In this document: one piece after another, positions 16,421-22,743 of the stretch
Position numbering within the stretch: position 1 is the stretch's first letter
Layout of the letters: each line of letters starts with the position of its first letter
From: a virus
DNA: 24,537 nucleotides
Strand: one strand, 5' to 3'
Virus record (IMG/VR): IMGVR_UViG_3300025395_000214
Location: 1 to 24,537 of that record
The notes under the pieces: generated by a model
What the model was told of the DNA's origin: nothing
Databases searched by the model: none
The model's input: the letters and a program-made list of their open reading frames with translations, nothing else
Position numbers and translations under genes: made by a program

Positions 16421-16448
16421 ACTATACAGTAACGTAACAGATAGTCAA
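16421..16448 (-). promoter_or_regulatory. Leftward early promoter (P-left)
   Basis: On the minus strand, -35 TTGACT (16443-16448) and -10 TATAGT (16421-16426) each match the sigma-70 consensus at 5 of 6 positions, with a 16-base spacer. The spacer contains the operator motif also found beside cro. Transcription would start about 30 bases upstream of the 114-aa gene. Confidence 0.7.
16428..16439. promoter_or_regulatory. Operator in P-left
   Basis: AGTAACGTAACA, matching TGTNACGTNACA at 9 of 10 defined positions. The wider CAGTAACGTAACAG has dyad symmetry around ACGT. It fills the space between -35 and -10, so a bound repressor would block RNA polymerase. A half-site CGTAAC lies at 16459-16464. 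Confidence 0.6.
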
Positions 16449-16490
16449 GCAAATGAATCGTAACTATTCAAACTTTTTTTGTAAAACTTT

Positions 16491-17174
16491 TTATCCAGCT
16501 AAAACAATACGATGGGCTGACTTCACACGCTTCCTAGAGAAAATAATCTCCCTGCGAGGGTTAAATTGTTCAAGCACGAGGGCGTCATCTGAGATGGCGA
16601 TGAATCGTTTTATGTATCCCTGAACGTGGTGATCCTTCTCACCTGTAACCTGCGCAACCACGAAGTCGCCCCGGCGCACAGGTAAATAGGGAGACACATA
16701 GACAGTCTCGCCCGGAATGTAGCGCGGCTCCATGCTCTCCCCAGCCACAAGCACAGCGTAGGCGTCCTTGACGGACGATATCGGCGCCGGAGCTTGGATG
16801 GTGTCGATCCGCTCGGCCATGGTGACGCCGCCATCTGGGCCGGCGAGGGCGCTCCCATAAAGCGGGATCATCCCGCCTGGTTCAGCGTGTCTGAGTTCCT
16901 GGTTGATCGCCACCGCCGGGATCGCGTCGTAGGACATGGCCTTAATTTCCAGCCCGACTGAGCCGCCAGTGTAGAGCCAATCGACGTCCACGCCCAAAAC
17001 TTCCGCCATTTTTACGCAGGCGTCATAGGGAGCTCTGCGGTCGCCGCGGGCGTAGGAGCAGACAGTCACGGCGCTCAGCTTGGACCGGCGAGCCAGATCC
17101 GTCGGGCCGTCAATCTTTGCTCTGTGCATGGTTTCGCGCAGGCGCTCGGCTATCCACCCGTTCTCTTTACTCAT
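16491..17174 (-). CDS. CI/LexA-type self-cleaving phage repressor
   Basis: A 227-aa protein. Residues ~8-70 form an XRE helix-turn-helix (DLARRSKLSAVTVCSYARGD). Residues ~105-225 form an S24 peptidase domain with a probable Ala111-Gly112 cleavage site (GSALAGPDGG), catalytic Ser147 (AGESMEP) and Lys189 (YIKRF). The Ser-Lys spacing of 42 is close to that of lambda CI. It should maintain lysogeny and be inactivated through RecA during DNA damage. AGAGG ~9 bases upstream supports ATG 17174. No clear terminator follows its stop, so its transcript may run on into the leftward operon. It is divergent from the cro-like gene across 131 bases holding the operators. Confidence 0.92.
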   Translation of the reverse strand: MSKENGWIAERLRETMHRAKIDGPTDLARRSKLSAVTVCSYARGDRRAPYDACVKMAEVLGVDVDWLYTGGSVGLEIKAMSYDAIPAVAINQELRHAEPGGMIPLYGSALAGPDGGVTMAERIDTIQAPAPISSVKDAYAVLVAGESMEPRYIPGETVYVSPYLPVRRGDFVVAQVTGEKDHHVQGYIKRFIAISDDALVLEQFNPRREIIFSRKRVKSAHRIVLAG

Positions 17175-17191
17175 TAACGCAACCTCTAAGC

Positions 17192-17210
17192 GGTTAAGTA
17201 TTCATTAACC
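17192..17210. repeat. Inverted repeat in the repressor leader
   Basis: GGTTAA and TTAACC are separated by 7 bases. It lies within the predicted untranslated leader of the repressor gene, 18 bases before its start codon. It differs from the TGTNACGTNACA motif, so it may be a site for Cro or a weak RNA hairpin. No function can be assigned. Confidence 0.35.
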
Positions 17211-17246
17211 ATTACAACCATCAAAGCACTTTTCCACACACAAAGA

Positions 17247-17258
17247 TGTAACGCTACA
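17247..17258. promoter_or_regulatory. Operator O1 between repressor and cro
   Basis: TGTAACGCTACA matches TGTNACGTNACA at 9 of 10 defined positions and has a dyad ATGTA....TACAT at 17246-17259. It covers the predicted start point of the repressor promoter, so binding there would autoregulate the repressor. Confidence 0.6.
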
Positions 17259-17286
17259 TATTAAGAACTTGACTATAACGTCACAA
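17258..17286 (-). promoter_or_regulatory. Candidate repressor promoter (P-RM)
   Basis: On the minus strand, TTGTGA (17281-17286) and TAATAT (17258-17263) are separated by 17 bases; each matches consensus at 4 of 6 positions. It overlaps both operators, as expected for an autoregulated repressor promoter. The start would fall near 17251, giving a leader of ~76 bases. Confidence 0.4.
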
Positions 17287-17297
17287 ATTGATATTGA
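17269..17297 (+). promoter_or_regulatory. Candidate rightward early promoter (P-right)
   Basis: -35 TTGACT (17269-17274) is followed by a weak -10, TATTGA (17292-17297), at 17 bases; GATATT at 15 bases is an alternative. TTGACTAT is identical to the start of P-left. Operator O2 fills the spacer. The predicted start lies at about 17304-17306, virtually at the ATG of the cro-like gene. Confidence 0.45.
17274..17285. promoter_or_regulatory. Operator O2 in P-right
   Basis: TATAACGTCACA matches TGTNACGTNACA at 9 of 10 defined positions. Its centre is 27 bases from the O1 centre. It occupies the P-right spacer and overlaps the -35 of the candidate repressor promoter. Confidence 0.55.
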
Positions 17298-17305
17298 CAT
17301 AGACC

Positions 17306-17554
17306 ATGGAACGAATCAAGCAACTTATTAACCTTTGGCCCTCGGCTGAGATATTCGGTGACGAAATCGGCCTCAAGTGGCGTTCACATGCTCGTGTCAT
17401 GCGCTGGCGTGGTCGCATACCGCGCAAGTATTGGCCTAGCGTTATCGCGGCGGCGCGCAAGCGTGGGTTTAAGGGTGTCGATAAGCCATTCCTTGAAGAG
17501 GCGCACGATGGTCTGTGTATGCATGGCCACCGTCGCGTGAAGAGGGCGGCTTGA
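17306..17554 (+). CDS. Cro-like regulator
   Basis: An 82-aa protein divergent from the repressor. The pattern IKQLINLWPSAEIFGDEIGL, then WRSHARVMRWRGRIPRKYWP and SVIAAARKRGF matches small Cro/YdaS-like helix-turn-helix proteins found opposite repressors in temperate phages. It should compete for the shared operators and favour lytic growth. There is no purine-rich ribosome site before ATG 17306, and an in-frame TAG at 17300 rules out a longer N-terminus, so a leaderless transcript is plausible. The next gene starts 2 bases after its stop. Confidence 0.75.
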   Translation: MERIKQLINLWPSAEIFGDEIGLKWRSHARVMRWRGRIPRKYWPSVIAAARKRGFKGVDKPFLEEAHDGLCMHGHRRVKRAA

Positions 17555-17556
17555 TC

Positions 17557-17766
17557 ATGAATATGCGTATGGGCGCCATTAAGATGATCATCGACGGTTT
17601 TTCAGAGGCCTTGTCAAAGGCTGAAAACATTACAGACCCGAACGACAGGGCCAAGGCATATATGGAGGCGAAGGTAAATCTCACGCCTTACACATTGGAA
17701 GCGATACGCGATGCGGATCGCATAGCAATGGAGCAGGAAATTTCTCGGCGCATCAGCCGATCGTAA
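17557..17766 (+). CDS. Small early protein, unknown
   Basis: A 69-aa helical protein (MRMGAIKMIIDGFSEALSKA, then AKAYMEAKVNLTPYTLEAIR). No family is recognised. ATG 17557 is chosen because AGAGGG lies ~10 bases upstream and the gene begins 2 bases after the cro stop, so it is probably cotranscribed with cro. A strong hairpin follows 28 bases after its stop. Confidence 0.55.
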   Translation: MNMRMGAIKMIIDGFSEALSKAENITDPNDRAKAYMEAKVNLTPYTLEAIRDADRIAMEQEISRRISRS

Positions 17767-17794
17767 TCGCAAGCAGTTTCCCCGCTTGTGACCC

Positions 17795-17828
17795 GCGGGG
17801 CCAGAACTCAACCTCCCTCTGGCCCCGC
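17795..17828 (+). terminator. GC-rich hairpin after the cro operon
   Basis: GCGGGGCCAG and CTGGCCCCGC form a perfect 10-bp stem with a 14-base loop. It is followed by TCTCTCT rather than a clean T run, so intrinsic termination is plausible but not certain. It could be partial, allowing read-through or antitermination into the replication operon. Confidence 0.5.
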
Positions 17829-17855
17829 TCTCTCTAACCGTGAAGGGCTTAAACA

Positions 17856-18242
17856 ATGTCCAAGGCTGTAAAGATTTCCACCGCTGTCGCCGCATTTTTC
17901 ATGGCAGTTTCGCCAGTTCATGCGCGCCCCGACAGTCCAGAAGACAAGGCATATATTGATAACATTACCGTGTATGGAAAAACGATGGTCAGCGCGAAAT
18001 ATGCTGCACGTTTCTGCCCAGCGCGCATTCGATACAATGACAAGTATTTTGCCAATGAGCCGCCAATTATGATGAGCCCAGATGATTATAATGCTCTCAT
18101 TGAGAAAGTAATGACTGAGACAAAGACTAAATTAGATCGTCAGCGTTTGCGTTTGGGAGACAGTCAATTCTGCAACACTTTCATCGACTTCATTGACGCA
18201 AACTATGATCGGAATTTCCAGCCGATTGTCGTGACGAAATAA
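17856..18242 (+). CDS. Secreted/periplasmic small protein, unknown
   Basis: A 128-aa protein with a classical signal peptide: MSKAVK, then a hydrophobic core ISTAVAAFFMAVSP, with probable cleavage after VHA (residue 23). The mature part has two cysteines (ARFCPARI, SQFCNTF) that could form a disulfide, and no enzyme motif. It lies just beyond the immunity region. An exported early product there could be a lysogenic-conversion or superinfection-exclusion factor; that is inference from position only. No strong ribosome site precedes ATG 17856 (GTGAAGGGC at 17840-17848 is the nearest). Confidence 0.7.
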   Translation: MSKAVKISTAVAAFFMAVSPVHARPDSPEDKAYIDNITVYGKTMVSAKYAARFCPARIRYNDKYFANEPPIMMSPDDYNALIEKVMTETKTKLDRQRLRLGDSQFCNTFIDFIDANYDRNFQPIVVTK

Positions 18243-18266
18243 AGTTTCACTGACCAAATTCTACAA

Positions 18267-18290
18267 CAGAGAAACAAAGTCGTTTCTCTG
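18267..18290 (+). other. Perfect 9-bp stem-loop between genes
   Basis: CAGAGAAAC and GTTTCTCTG pair perfectly around a 6-base loop, 24 bases after the secreted-protein stop. No T run follows directly. It may protect the upstream mRNA end or act as a weak terminator. A weaker CCGCA/TGCGG stem-loop follows at 18320-18336. Confidence 0.4.
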
Positions 18291-18353
18291 AACGCTAGAG
18301 TTTTGCGTGAGAGCGTGTCCCGCAGCGCCTGTGCGGCCAGAATAAACAAACGC

Positions 18354-18367
18354 ACGGCAATAGCCGT
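18354..18367 (+). other. Small stem-loop beside the ParB-like ribosome site
   Basis: ACGGC and GCCGT pair around AATA, ending 3 bases before AAAGGAG of the ParB-like gene. It is positioned to influence ribosome access, but five base pairs is short and this may be chance. Confidence 0.25.
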
Positions 18368-18383
18368 AAAAAGGAGAGACACA

Positions 18384-19586
18384 ATGACTAAAGTAAATTT
18401 GCATGACTTGAAGCCTAATCCGACCCGCGATCTTAAGGTTGATCCTATTGATAAGGAGCACGCCAAAGTCATCAAAAAGTCCATAGCTAATTATGGTTTT
18501 TGGCCGGGCGTCACTGCGCGTAAGAATAAGGAAACGGGCGAACTAGAAATCCTCGCCGGTCACACGCGTGTTCTCGCTGGGATCATGTCTGGCATTGAGA
18601 CTGCCGACATCACGATCATCCCAGACTGCGATGACGTAATGGCTTTCGGCATTTACGCAACTGAGAACCAAAGCCAGCGAGGCAATCAATCAACGTCACT
18701 CGGAGGCACAATCGCAAGCGCCTACAAGCTGGTTTGCCTTGAGCTTTTAGGTGTAGGCCAGCCTACACCTCAAAATAGACAAGCGTTTGATCAGGGTGTT
18801 GGCTGGCGTCAGCTTGAGGCTTTTTTTGAAAAACATCCCGTTCACGGCATAACCACTAATATAATTCAAAATCAACTCGCTGCGCTGAAAGCCTCTGGAG
18901 ATGCCGAGAGGATTGCAAAACAGGCGCAGAAAGAAATAGAGGCGCAAAATAAAGAGCTTGAGCAAGAATTAGCCGCCGAAGCAGCGAAAGCGGAAAAGCG
19001 TGGTGATACGCGATCCGCGAATGCTGCAAAGAAACAGATTGAGATTGTGCATAAGAAGACTGAAGCGATGGCCAAGGTCGTCGAAAAGGCCAAGCCGTCT
19101 GAATCTGGGGCGCCGCTGATTGATCGCAACGTTGCCAAGATCATCAAGTCGCCATCAGTGTGCGACACGTTTTGGAACCTTTGTAAGAAGGATGGCGGGG
19201 AATACCTGCCCCTAAACAAGCAAGTTGAGTTTGCCAAGCACCTTGTGAAAAAGGCTGAAGAGGTCGTTCACAATGGTGAGATCAACTCACGCTTTATTCA
19301 TGAGCACTTCACGCTGGAGCTCATGGGCGCCAAGCGCGCACAACGCCAGATCACCAAGCAAGAGCAGGAAAATATTGCTCGGCAGTCGTGGCGCGAACGT
19401 CAGAAAAGTTACCAGACATATGCTGCCGCTGGTGCTCGCGCATTCTGCGACAACGTTGAGAAAATGGTTCGGCTTGAGAAGTCTCGTCCGAAGGATGAAC
19501 GCTTGCTGATCATTGGGAATTTCAAAACTGCCGTTGATGACCTCCGCCGTTATCTCGACGTTTTGAAAAAGCACGGCCTTGCTTAG
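18384..19586 (+). CDS. ParB-like nuclease/partition-family protein
   Basis: A 400-aa protein. The N-terminal ~110 residues form a ParB/sulfiredoxin-like domain: LHDLKPNPTRDLK, IDKEHAKVIKKSI, LAGHTRVLAG (equivalent to the ParB GExR box), then ENQSQRGNQ. A predicted long coiled coil covers ~165-245 (Lys/Glu/Ala-rich) and a helical C-terminal region ~255-400. It is longer than ParB domains alone and no helix-turn-helix partition motif was found, so plasmid-like segregation is not assured. Related phage proteins are annotated as ParB N-terminal domain proteins without a fixed role. AAGGAG 7 bases before ATG 18384 decides the start. Confidence 0.75.
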   Translation: MTKVNLHDLKPNPTRDLKVDPIDKEHAKVIKKSIANYGFWPGVTARKNKETGELEILAGHTRVLAGIMSGIETADITIIPDCDDVMAFGIYATENQSQRGNQSTSLGGTIASAYKLVCLELLGVGQPTPQNRQAFDQGVGWRQLEAFFEKHPVHGITTNIIQNQLAALKASGDAERIAKQAQKEIEAQNKELEQELAAEAAKAEKRGDTRSANAAKKQIEIVHKKTEAMAKVVEKAKPSESGAPLIDRNVAKIIKSPSVCDTFWNLCKKDGGEYLPLNKQVEFAKHLVKKAEEVVHNGEINSRFIHEHFTLELMGAKRAQRQITKQEQENIARQSWRERQKSYQTYAAAGARAFCDNVEKMVRLEKSRPKDERLLIIGNFKTAVDDLRRYLDVLKKHGLA

Positions 19587-19624
19587 TAGGCCACACGTCG
19601 GGCGAATGCCCAGAAGGGTAAAAT

Positions 19625-20389
19625 ATGAACAATATTGTTACAGGCGCAGATGCGTCAAAAGTTGATGGTCGTCAGGACGCTGGTTATCGCAAGATTGGTT
19701 TGCGTTACCATGGGCTTGTCAAGTCTTTCGCCGATCAGTTTGGTCAGCCGAAAGGCAAGGAGCCTATCAAGGCGCAGGTCAAGGATTTTGACTTGTTCCT
19801 TGCCGAGTTTGGACTTGTTCAGCTTCCAGCAATGGAACCTGTCGATCCTGCTACGGACGATGGTCACTGGAGACCAAAAGACGGCGCCCAGAGTGATGCG
19901 TGGATTGCGCATTGCACGCGGAGATATCGTCTGCTCGGTGAGTTAAACAAGTCTTTCTCTCATCGGCGTGTTCGTGAGGAGTTAAATCTCCACCCGTTTC
20001 ACGTTTCTATTTCACACGGTGAAGTAGTTATCAGACTGACACAGGACAAGGTCGTTCTCGGCGAGCTTTCCTCTGAGGTTGAACGCGTAGTCAAGACGAA
20101 GAAGAGTAAGGTTCTTCACCTTATGCGTTCGTCAGACTTTGACGCTCTGTCGCCTACGCAGCAAGACAAGGTCGAGACTTTATTGGATGCAATCGAAAAG
20201 CTTGAGCGCGATGTTCAGTCATCGACGGAGTTTTTGACGCGCCAGTATAATCGCCTCCGTCTCTCGTTTGAGAGCGACGTCAAAACGGGGCGTCTGCATC
20301 CTAAAAACGGTGGCCTCATAGATTTTGTAAATCTGAGAGATGAGGAAGAGGACGCCTCTGAAAGCGCCCTCCACACCGTCGAGGCTTAA
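19625..20389 (+). CDS. Early-operon protein, unknown
   Basis: A 254-aa protein that I do not recognise. The N-terminus is mixed (IGLRYHGLVKSFADQF). The middle has aromatic and basic segments (RRYRLLGELNKSFSHRRVRE). A likely coiled coil covers ~170-220 (QDKVETLLDAIEKLERDVQS). It has an acidic tail (LRDEEEDASES). AGAAGGG precedes ATG 19625. It follows the ParB-like gene after 38 bases, is probably cotranscribed with it, and is the last gene before a strong hairpin. Confidence 0.7.
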   Translation: MNNIVTGADASKVDGRQDAGYRKIGLRYHGLVKSFADQFGQPKGKEPIKAQVKDFDLFLAEFGLVQLPAMEPVDPATDDGHWRPKDGAQSDAWIAHCTRRYRLLGELNKSFSHRRVREELNLHPFHVSISHGEVVIRLTQDKVVLGELSSEVERVVKTKKSKVLHLMRSSDFDALSPTQQDKVETLLDAIEKLERDVQSSTEFLTRQYNRLRLSFESDVKTGRLHPKNGGLIDFVNLRDEEEDASESALHTVEA

Positions 20390-20401
20390 ACATCGATAAA
20401 A

Positions 20402-20427
20402 GAGAGGGGCGCGGCAACGCCCCTCTC
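20402..20427. terminator. Strong hairpin, possible terminator
   Basis: GAGAGGGGCG and CGCCCCTCTC form a perfect 10-bp stem with a 6-base loop, 12 bases after a stop codon. On the plus strand the tail is ATACGG, with no T run. On the minus strand the stem is followed by TTTT. It may end plus-strand transcription without a strong U tract, or block antisense transcription. Confidence 0.5.
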
Positions 20428-20464
20428 ATACGGCAAAATAGCCAAGCAAAAATAAGTAAATTTA

Positions 20465-20480
20465 TCGTGAAATTTCACGA
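20465..20480. promoter_or_regulatory. Perfect 16-bp palindrome upstream of the methyltransferase
   Basis: TCGTGAAATTTCACGA is a perfect palindrome without spacer, 58 bases before the methyltransferase start and beyond the hairpin. It is a likely protein-binding site (operator or replication-linked site). A second perfect palindrome, ACGAGCTCGT, lies at 20488-20497. No clear sigma-70 promoter was seen in 20428-20538. Confidence 0.5.
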
Positions 20481-20538
20481 ACCAAAGACGAGCTCGTGTC
20501 GCGTTTTGAGTAACGAGTAAAACTCCGAGGATATTATT

Positions 20539-21558
20539 ATGGATCTTGTTCGCTATGACGCGGCTTGCCGCGCCTTGGCCGAGGCTTGTGCTATCGACGA
20601 AGTCAAAGATATCGCCGACAAGTCTTACGCCCTACGTCAATACGCCAGACAGGCTGAGAATAGAGAGCTCGAAATACAGGCTCTCGAAATACGTCTGCGC
20701 GCAGAACGCCGCCTTGGTCAGATGCTTAAAGAGCAGAAAGACACAACTGGCTTGGCGCCCGCTGGTCGTCCATCGAAAAAGCCTAAAAAGGAAGTAGCAA
20801 ATTCTATCCCGACACTAAAAGAGGTCGGGATATCTCACAACCTGTCGTCGCGCGCGCAAAAAGTTGCAGCAATACCAGAGGCAGAGTTTGAGACAATTGT
20901 CGGGGAGTGGCGTGATCGTGTGACGCGCGAGAACGATCGCGTGTCGATGAAATTATTCACCGCTGCCGATAAAGCCGATCGTCGCGCGCAGCGTGAAACC
21001 GAACTGACGAAGCGCATTCTTGAAATGCCAGATCAGCAATTCGGTGTGATTTACGCGGATCCTCCGTGGGCATTTGAAGTGAGGTCAGACAAGGGCCTCG
21101 ATCGTGATGCGCGCAATCACTACCCCTGCTCATCGACACAGGAGATATGCGACATTGATGTTCCGTCTATATCTGGTCCTGACAGCGTTTTATTTATGTG
21201 GGCGACTTGTCCGATGCTTCCTGACGCAATGGCTGTGATGGCCGCGTGGGGCTTTTCTTACAAGTCACACTACGTTTGGGTGAAAGATAAAATCGGACTT
21301 GGTTACTGGAACAGAAATCAGCATGAGCTCTTGCTGATCGGCACGCGCGGCAATGTTCCGGCGCCGGCTCCTGGGACACAGTTCCCATCAATCATTGACG
21401 CGCCAGTAGCAGAGCACTCCGTCAAGCCCGCGATCTTCGCTGAGATGATTGAGGGTTATTTCCCAACACTTCCCAAGATTGAATTGTTTTGCCGTGGCGC
21501 CGCTCGTCCGGGTTGGTGGTCGTATGGCTATGAGGCCGAAGAAGGAGAAGGTCAGTGA
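20539..21558 (+). CDS. MT-A70-family N6-adenine methyltransferase
   Basis: A 339-aa protein. The C-terminal half (~165-335) is an MT-A70 methyltransferase: GVIYADPPWAFE with the DPPW catalytic motif at 174-177, SVLFMWATCPML, YVWVKDKIGLGYWNRNQHEL and LFCRGAARPGWWSYG. The N-terminal half (~1-150) is helical and carries a putative DNA-binding stretch (PTLKEVGISHNLSSRAQKVA). Phage enzymes of this type methylate adenine in DNA, probably for protection from restriction or for regulation; the target site is unknown. GAGGAT ~8 bases upstream supports ATG 20539. The stop overlaps the next start as GTGA. Two palindromes precede the gene. Confidence 0.88.
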   Translation: MDLVRYDAACRALAEACAIDEVKDIADKSYALRQYARQAENRELEIQALEIRLRAERRLGQMLKEQKDTTGLAPAGRPSKKPKKEVANSIPTLKEVGISHNLSSRAQKVAAIPEAEFETIVGEWRDRVTRENDRVSMKLFTAADKADRRAQRETELTKRILEMPDQQFGVIYADPPWAFEVRSDKGLDRDARNHYPCSSTQEICDIDVPSISGPDSVLFMWATCPMLPDAMAVMAAWGFSYKSHYVWVKDKIGLGYWNRNQHELLLIGTRGNVPAPAPGTQFPSIIDAPVAEHSVKPAIFAEMIEGYFPTLPKIELFCRGAARPGWWSYGYEAEEGEGQ

Positions 21559-21803
21559 GTAAAGGTAACGAACCAAAGCTTATGCAGATCGCTGAGCGCA
21601 TCGTGAAGTTGAATAAGGAGAAGGCTCAGACTGATGAGATCCTCAAAGAGGTCTACTCAGAGGCTCGCAATGTTGGTTTTGAGCCAAAGATTTTGAAGCG
21701 CGCAATCCGCATCATGGAAATGAATGAGGCTGATCGCAACAAGATGCGGGCAGAGGATGAAGTGCTCGGTCTTTATCTCAACCAACTGGATTTGGGTTTC
21801 TAA
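21555..21803 (+). CDS. GapR-like (DUF2312) nucleoid protein
   Basis: An 82-aa protein matching GapR along its length: IAERIVKLNKEKAQTDEILK, then EVYSEARNVGFEPKILKRAI, then DEVLGLYLNQLDLGF. Host GapR proteins of alphaproteobacteria bind AT-rich and overtwisted DNA and help replication and topoisomerases. A phage copy may organise phage DNA or interfere with the host protein; that is inference. GTG 21555 is used because GAAGGAGAAG is just upstream and it overlaps the methyltransferase TGA. The following gene starts directly after its TAA. Confidence 0.85.
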   Translation: MSKGNEPKLMQIAERIVKLNKEKAQTDEILKEVYSEARNVGFEPKILKRAIRIMEMNEADRNKMRAEDEVLGLYLNQLDLGF

Positions 21804-22160
21804 ATGTATCGGCCACTCACTCAATCAATTGTGTTGCGCTTGCCGCCTCCAATTTCAACGAATGCTCTTTGGCGTTCAGTGCGTGGCCGAAACATTAAAT
21901 CCGAGCGTTACCGTGAGTGGGAAGTCAAGGCCGACATCATGGTGATTGAGCAGAAGGTCGGTCGAATTGAAGGGCCATATGGTCTGACAATCAAGCTGCC
22001 GCGCAAGTGTCGCGTCGATATCGACAACACCGCCAAGTGCATCAACGACACCGCGCAAAGAAATGGCCTCGTAGAAAACGATTCAAAGTGCATGCGGCTT
22101 CTCATTGAGAGAGGCGTTGAGGATGAGACCGTGTGCTTCTTCATATCAACCAAGGAATAA
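21804..22160 (+). CDS. rusA: RusA-type Holliday-junction resolvase
   Basis: A 118-aa protein, the usual RusA length. LRLPPPISTNALWRS at 11-25 and the acidic centre VDIDNTAKCIND, then GLVENDSKC are diagnostic. D72, D74 and D93 reproduce the spacing I recall for the three catalytic aspartates of E. coli RusA (D70, D72, D91). It should cleave four-way junctions produced by recombination or replication before packaging. The start abuts the upstream stop (TAAATG), which suggests translational coupling. Confidence 0.9.
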   Translation: MYRPLTQSIVLRLPPPISTNALWRSVRGRNIKSERYREWEVKADIMVIEQKVGRIEGPYGLTIKLPRKCRVDIDNTAKCINDTAQRNGLVENDSKCMRLLIERGVEDETVCFFISTKE

Positions 22161-22164
22161 GAAA

Positions 22165-22743
22165 ATGATGAACGGCACCCAGTATGTCAGTCGTGGTCCT
22201 TTGTATCAAAAGTGCGTGGCAAATCCGATGGAACAGCAAAAGAGAGAATTATTTGAACGTATTCGCGACATTCGTGCGAAGGCTAGACGTATTGAGATTA
22301 TTGCTCCTTCCGACACTGCCACGCAGGAGGAGGTGATTAAAAAAATCAAAGAGGCGAAGAAAAAGCAGGAGACCGTCGAGAAGCTTGATACATTTACAGG
22401 TTTTAAGGAAATAAACGGGACGCAGACGCTAAGATTTATTATTCGCGCTGTGTCTGCTCATTTTGATATTCCAGTGGCTGATCTGAAGAGCCACAAGCGC
22501 AAGGCTTATATCTGTTATGCGCGGCACGTTGCCTTCTGGCTGGCGTATCGCATGACGACAAAGTCATTGCCAGAAATTGGCGCCGCATTCGGTGGCCGTG
22601 ATCACACAACAATCCTGCACGGCGTGAAGAATATCGAGAAGCGTTATCGCGATCGTGAAGGGAAAGCTTGTTCAGACATTCACTCGCTGCGCGTGGCGTT
22701 TGCGTATGAGGCTGGCCCAGAGCTCCTGTATTGGGGCGCTTGA
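22165..22743 (+). CDS. Stand-alone DnaA domain IV protein
   Basis: A 192-aa protein. Residues ~22-75 form a predicted coiled coil (EQQKRELFERIRDIRAKARR). Residues ~88-160 are the DNA-binding domain IV of DnaA: FIIRAVSAHFDIPVADLKSH, then CYARHVAFWLAYRMTTKSLP, EIGAAFGGRDHTTILHGVKN. The signature GGRDHTTILH is intact at 143-152, so it may recognise DnaA boxes. There is no AAA+ ATPase domain, so it cannot act as a normal initiator by itself. Possible roles are phage origin recognition, transcription control or competition with host DnaA. ATG 22165 is chosen because AAGGA lies 8 bases upstream; ATG 22168 is possible. Confidence 0.87.
   Translation: MMNGTQYVSRGPLYQKCVANPMEQQKRELFERIRDIRAKARRIEIIAPSDTATQEEVIKKIKEAKKKQETVEKLDTFTGFKEINGTQTLRFIIRAVSAHFDIPVADLKSHKRKAYICYARHVAFWLAYRMTTKSLPEIGAAFGGRDHTTILHGVKNIEKRYRDREGKACSDIHSLRVAFAYEAGPELLYWGA

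Noticed and set aside
17173-17184. A fourth possible operator, ATTAACGCAACC, over the repressor start codon
   Set aside because: It fits only 6 of 10 defined positions of the operator pattern, so it is too weak to list.
17230-17238. TTTTCCACA, a match to the DnaA-box pattern TTWTNCACA, in the repressor-cro intergenic region
   Set aside because: By chance about one or two matches are expected in a window this size on both strands, and another lies inside the ParB-like gene (19244-19252). A single box is not evidence for a binding site.
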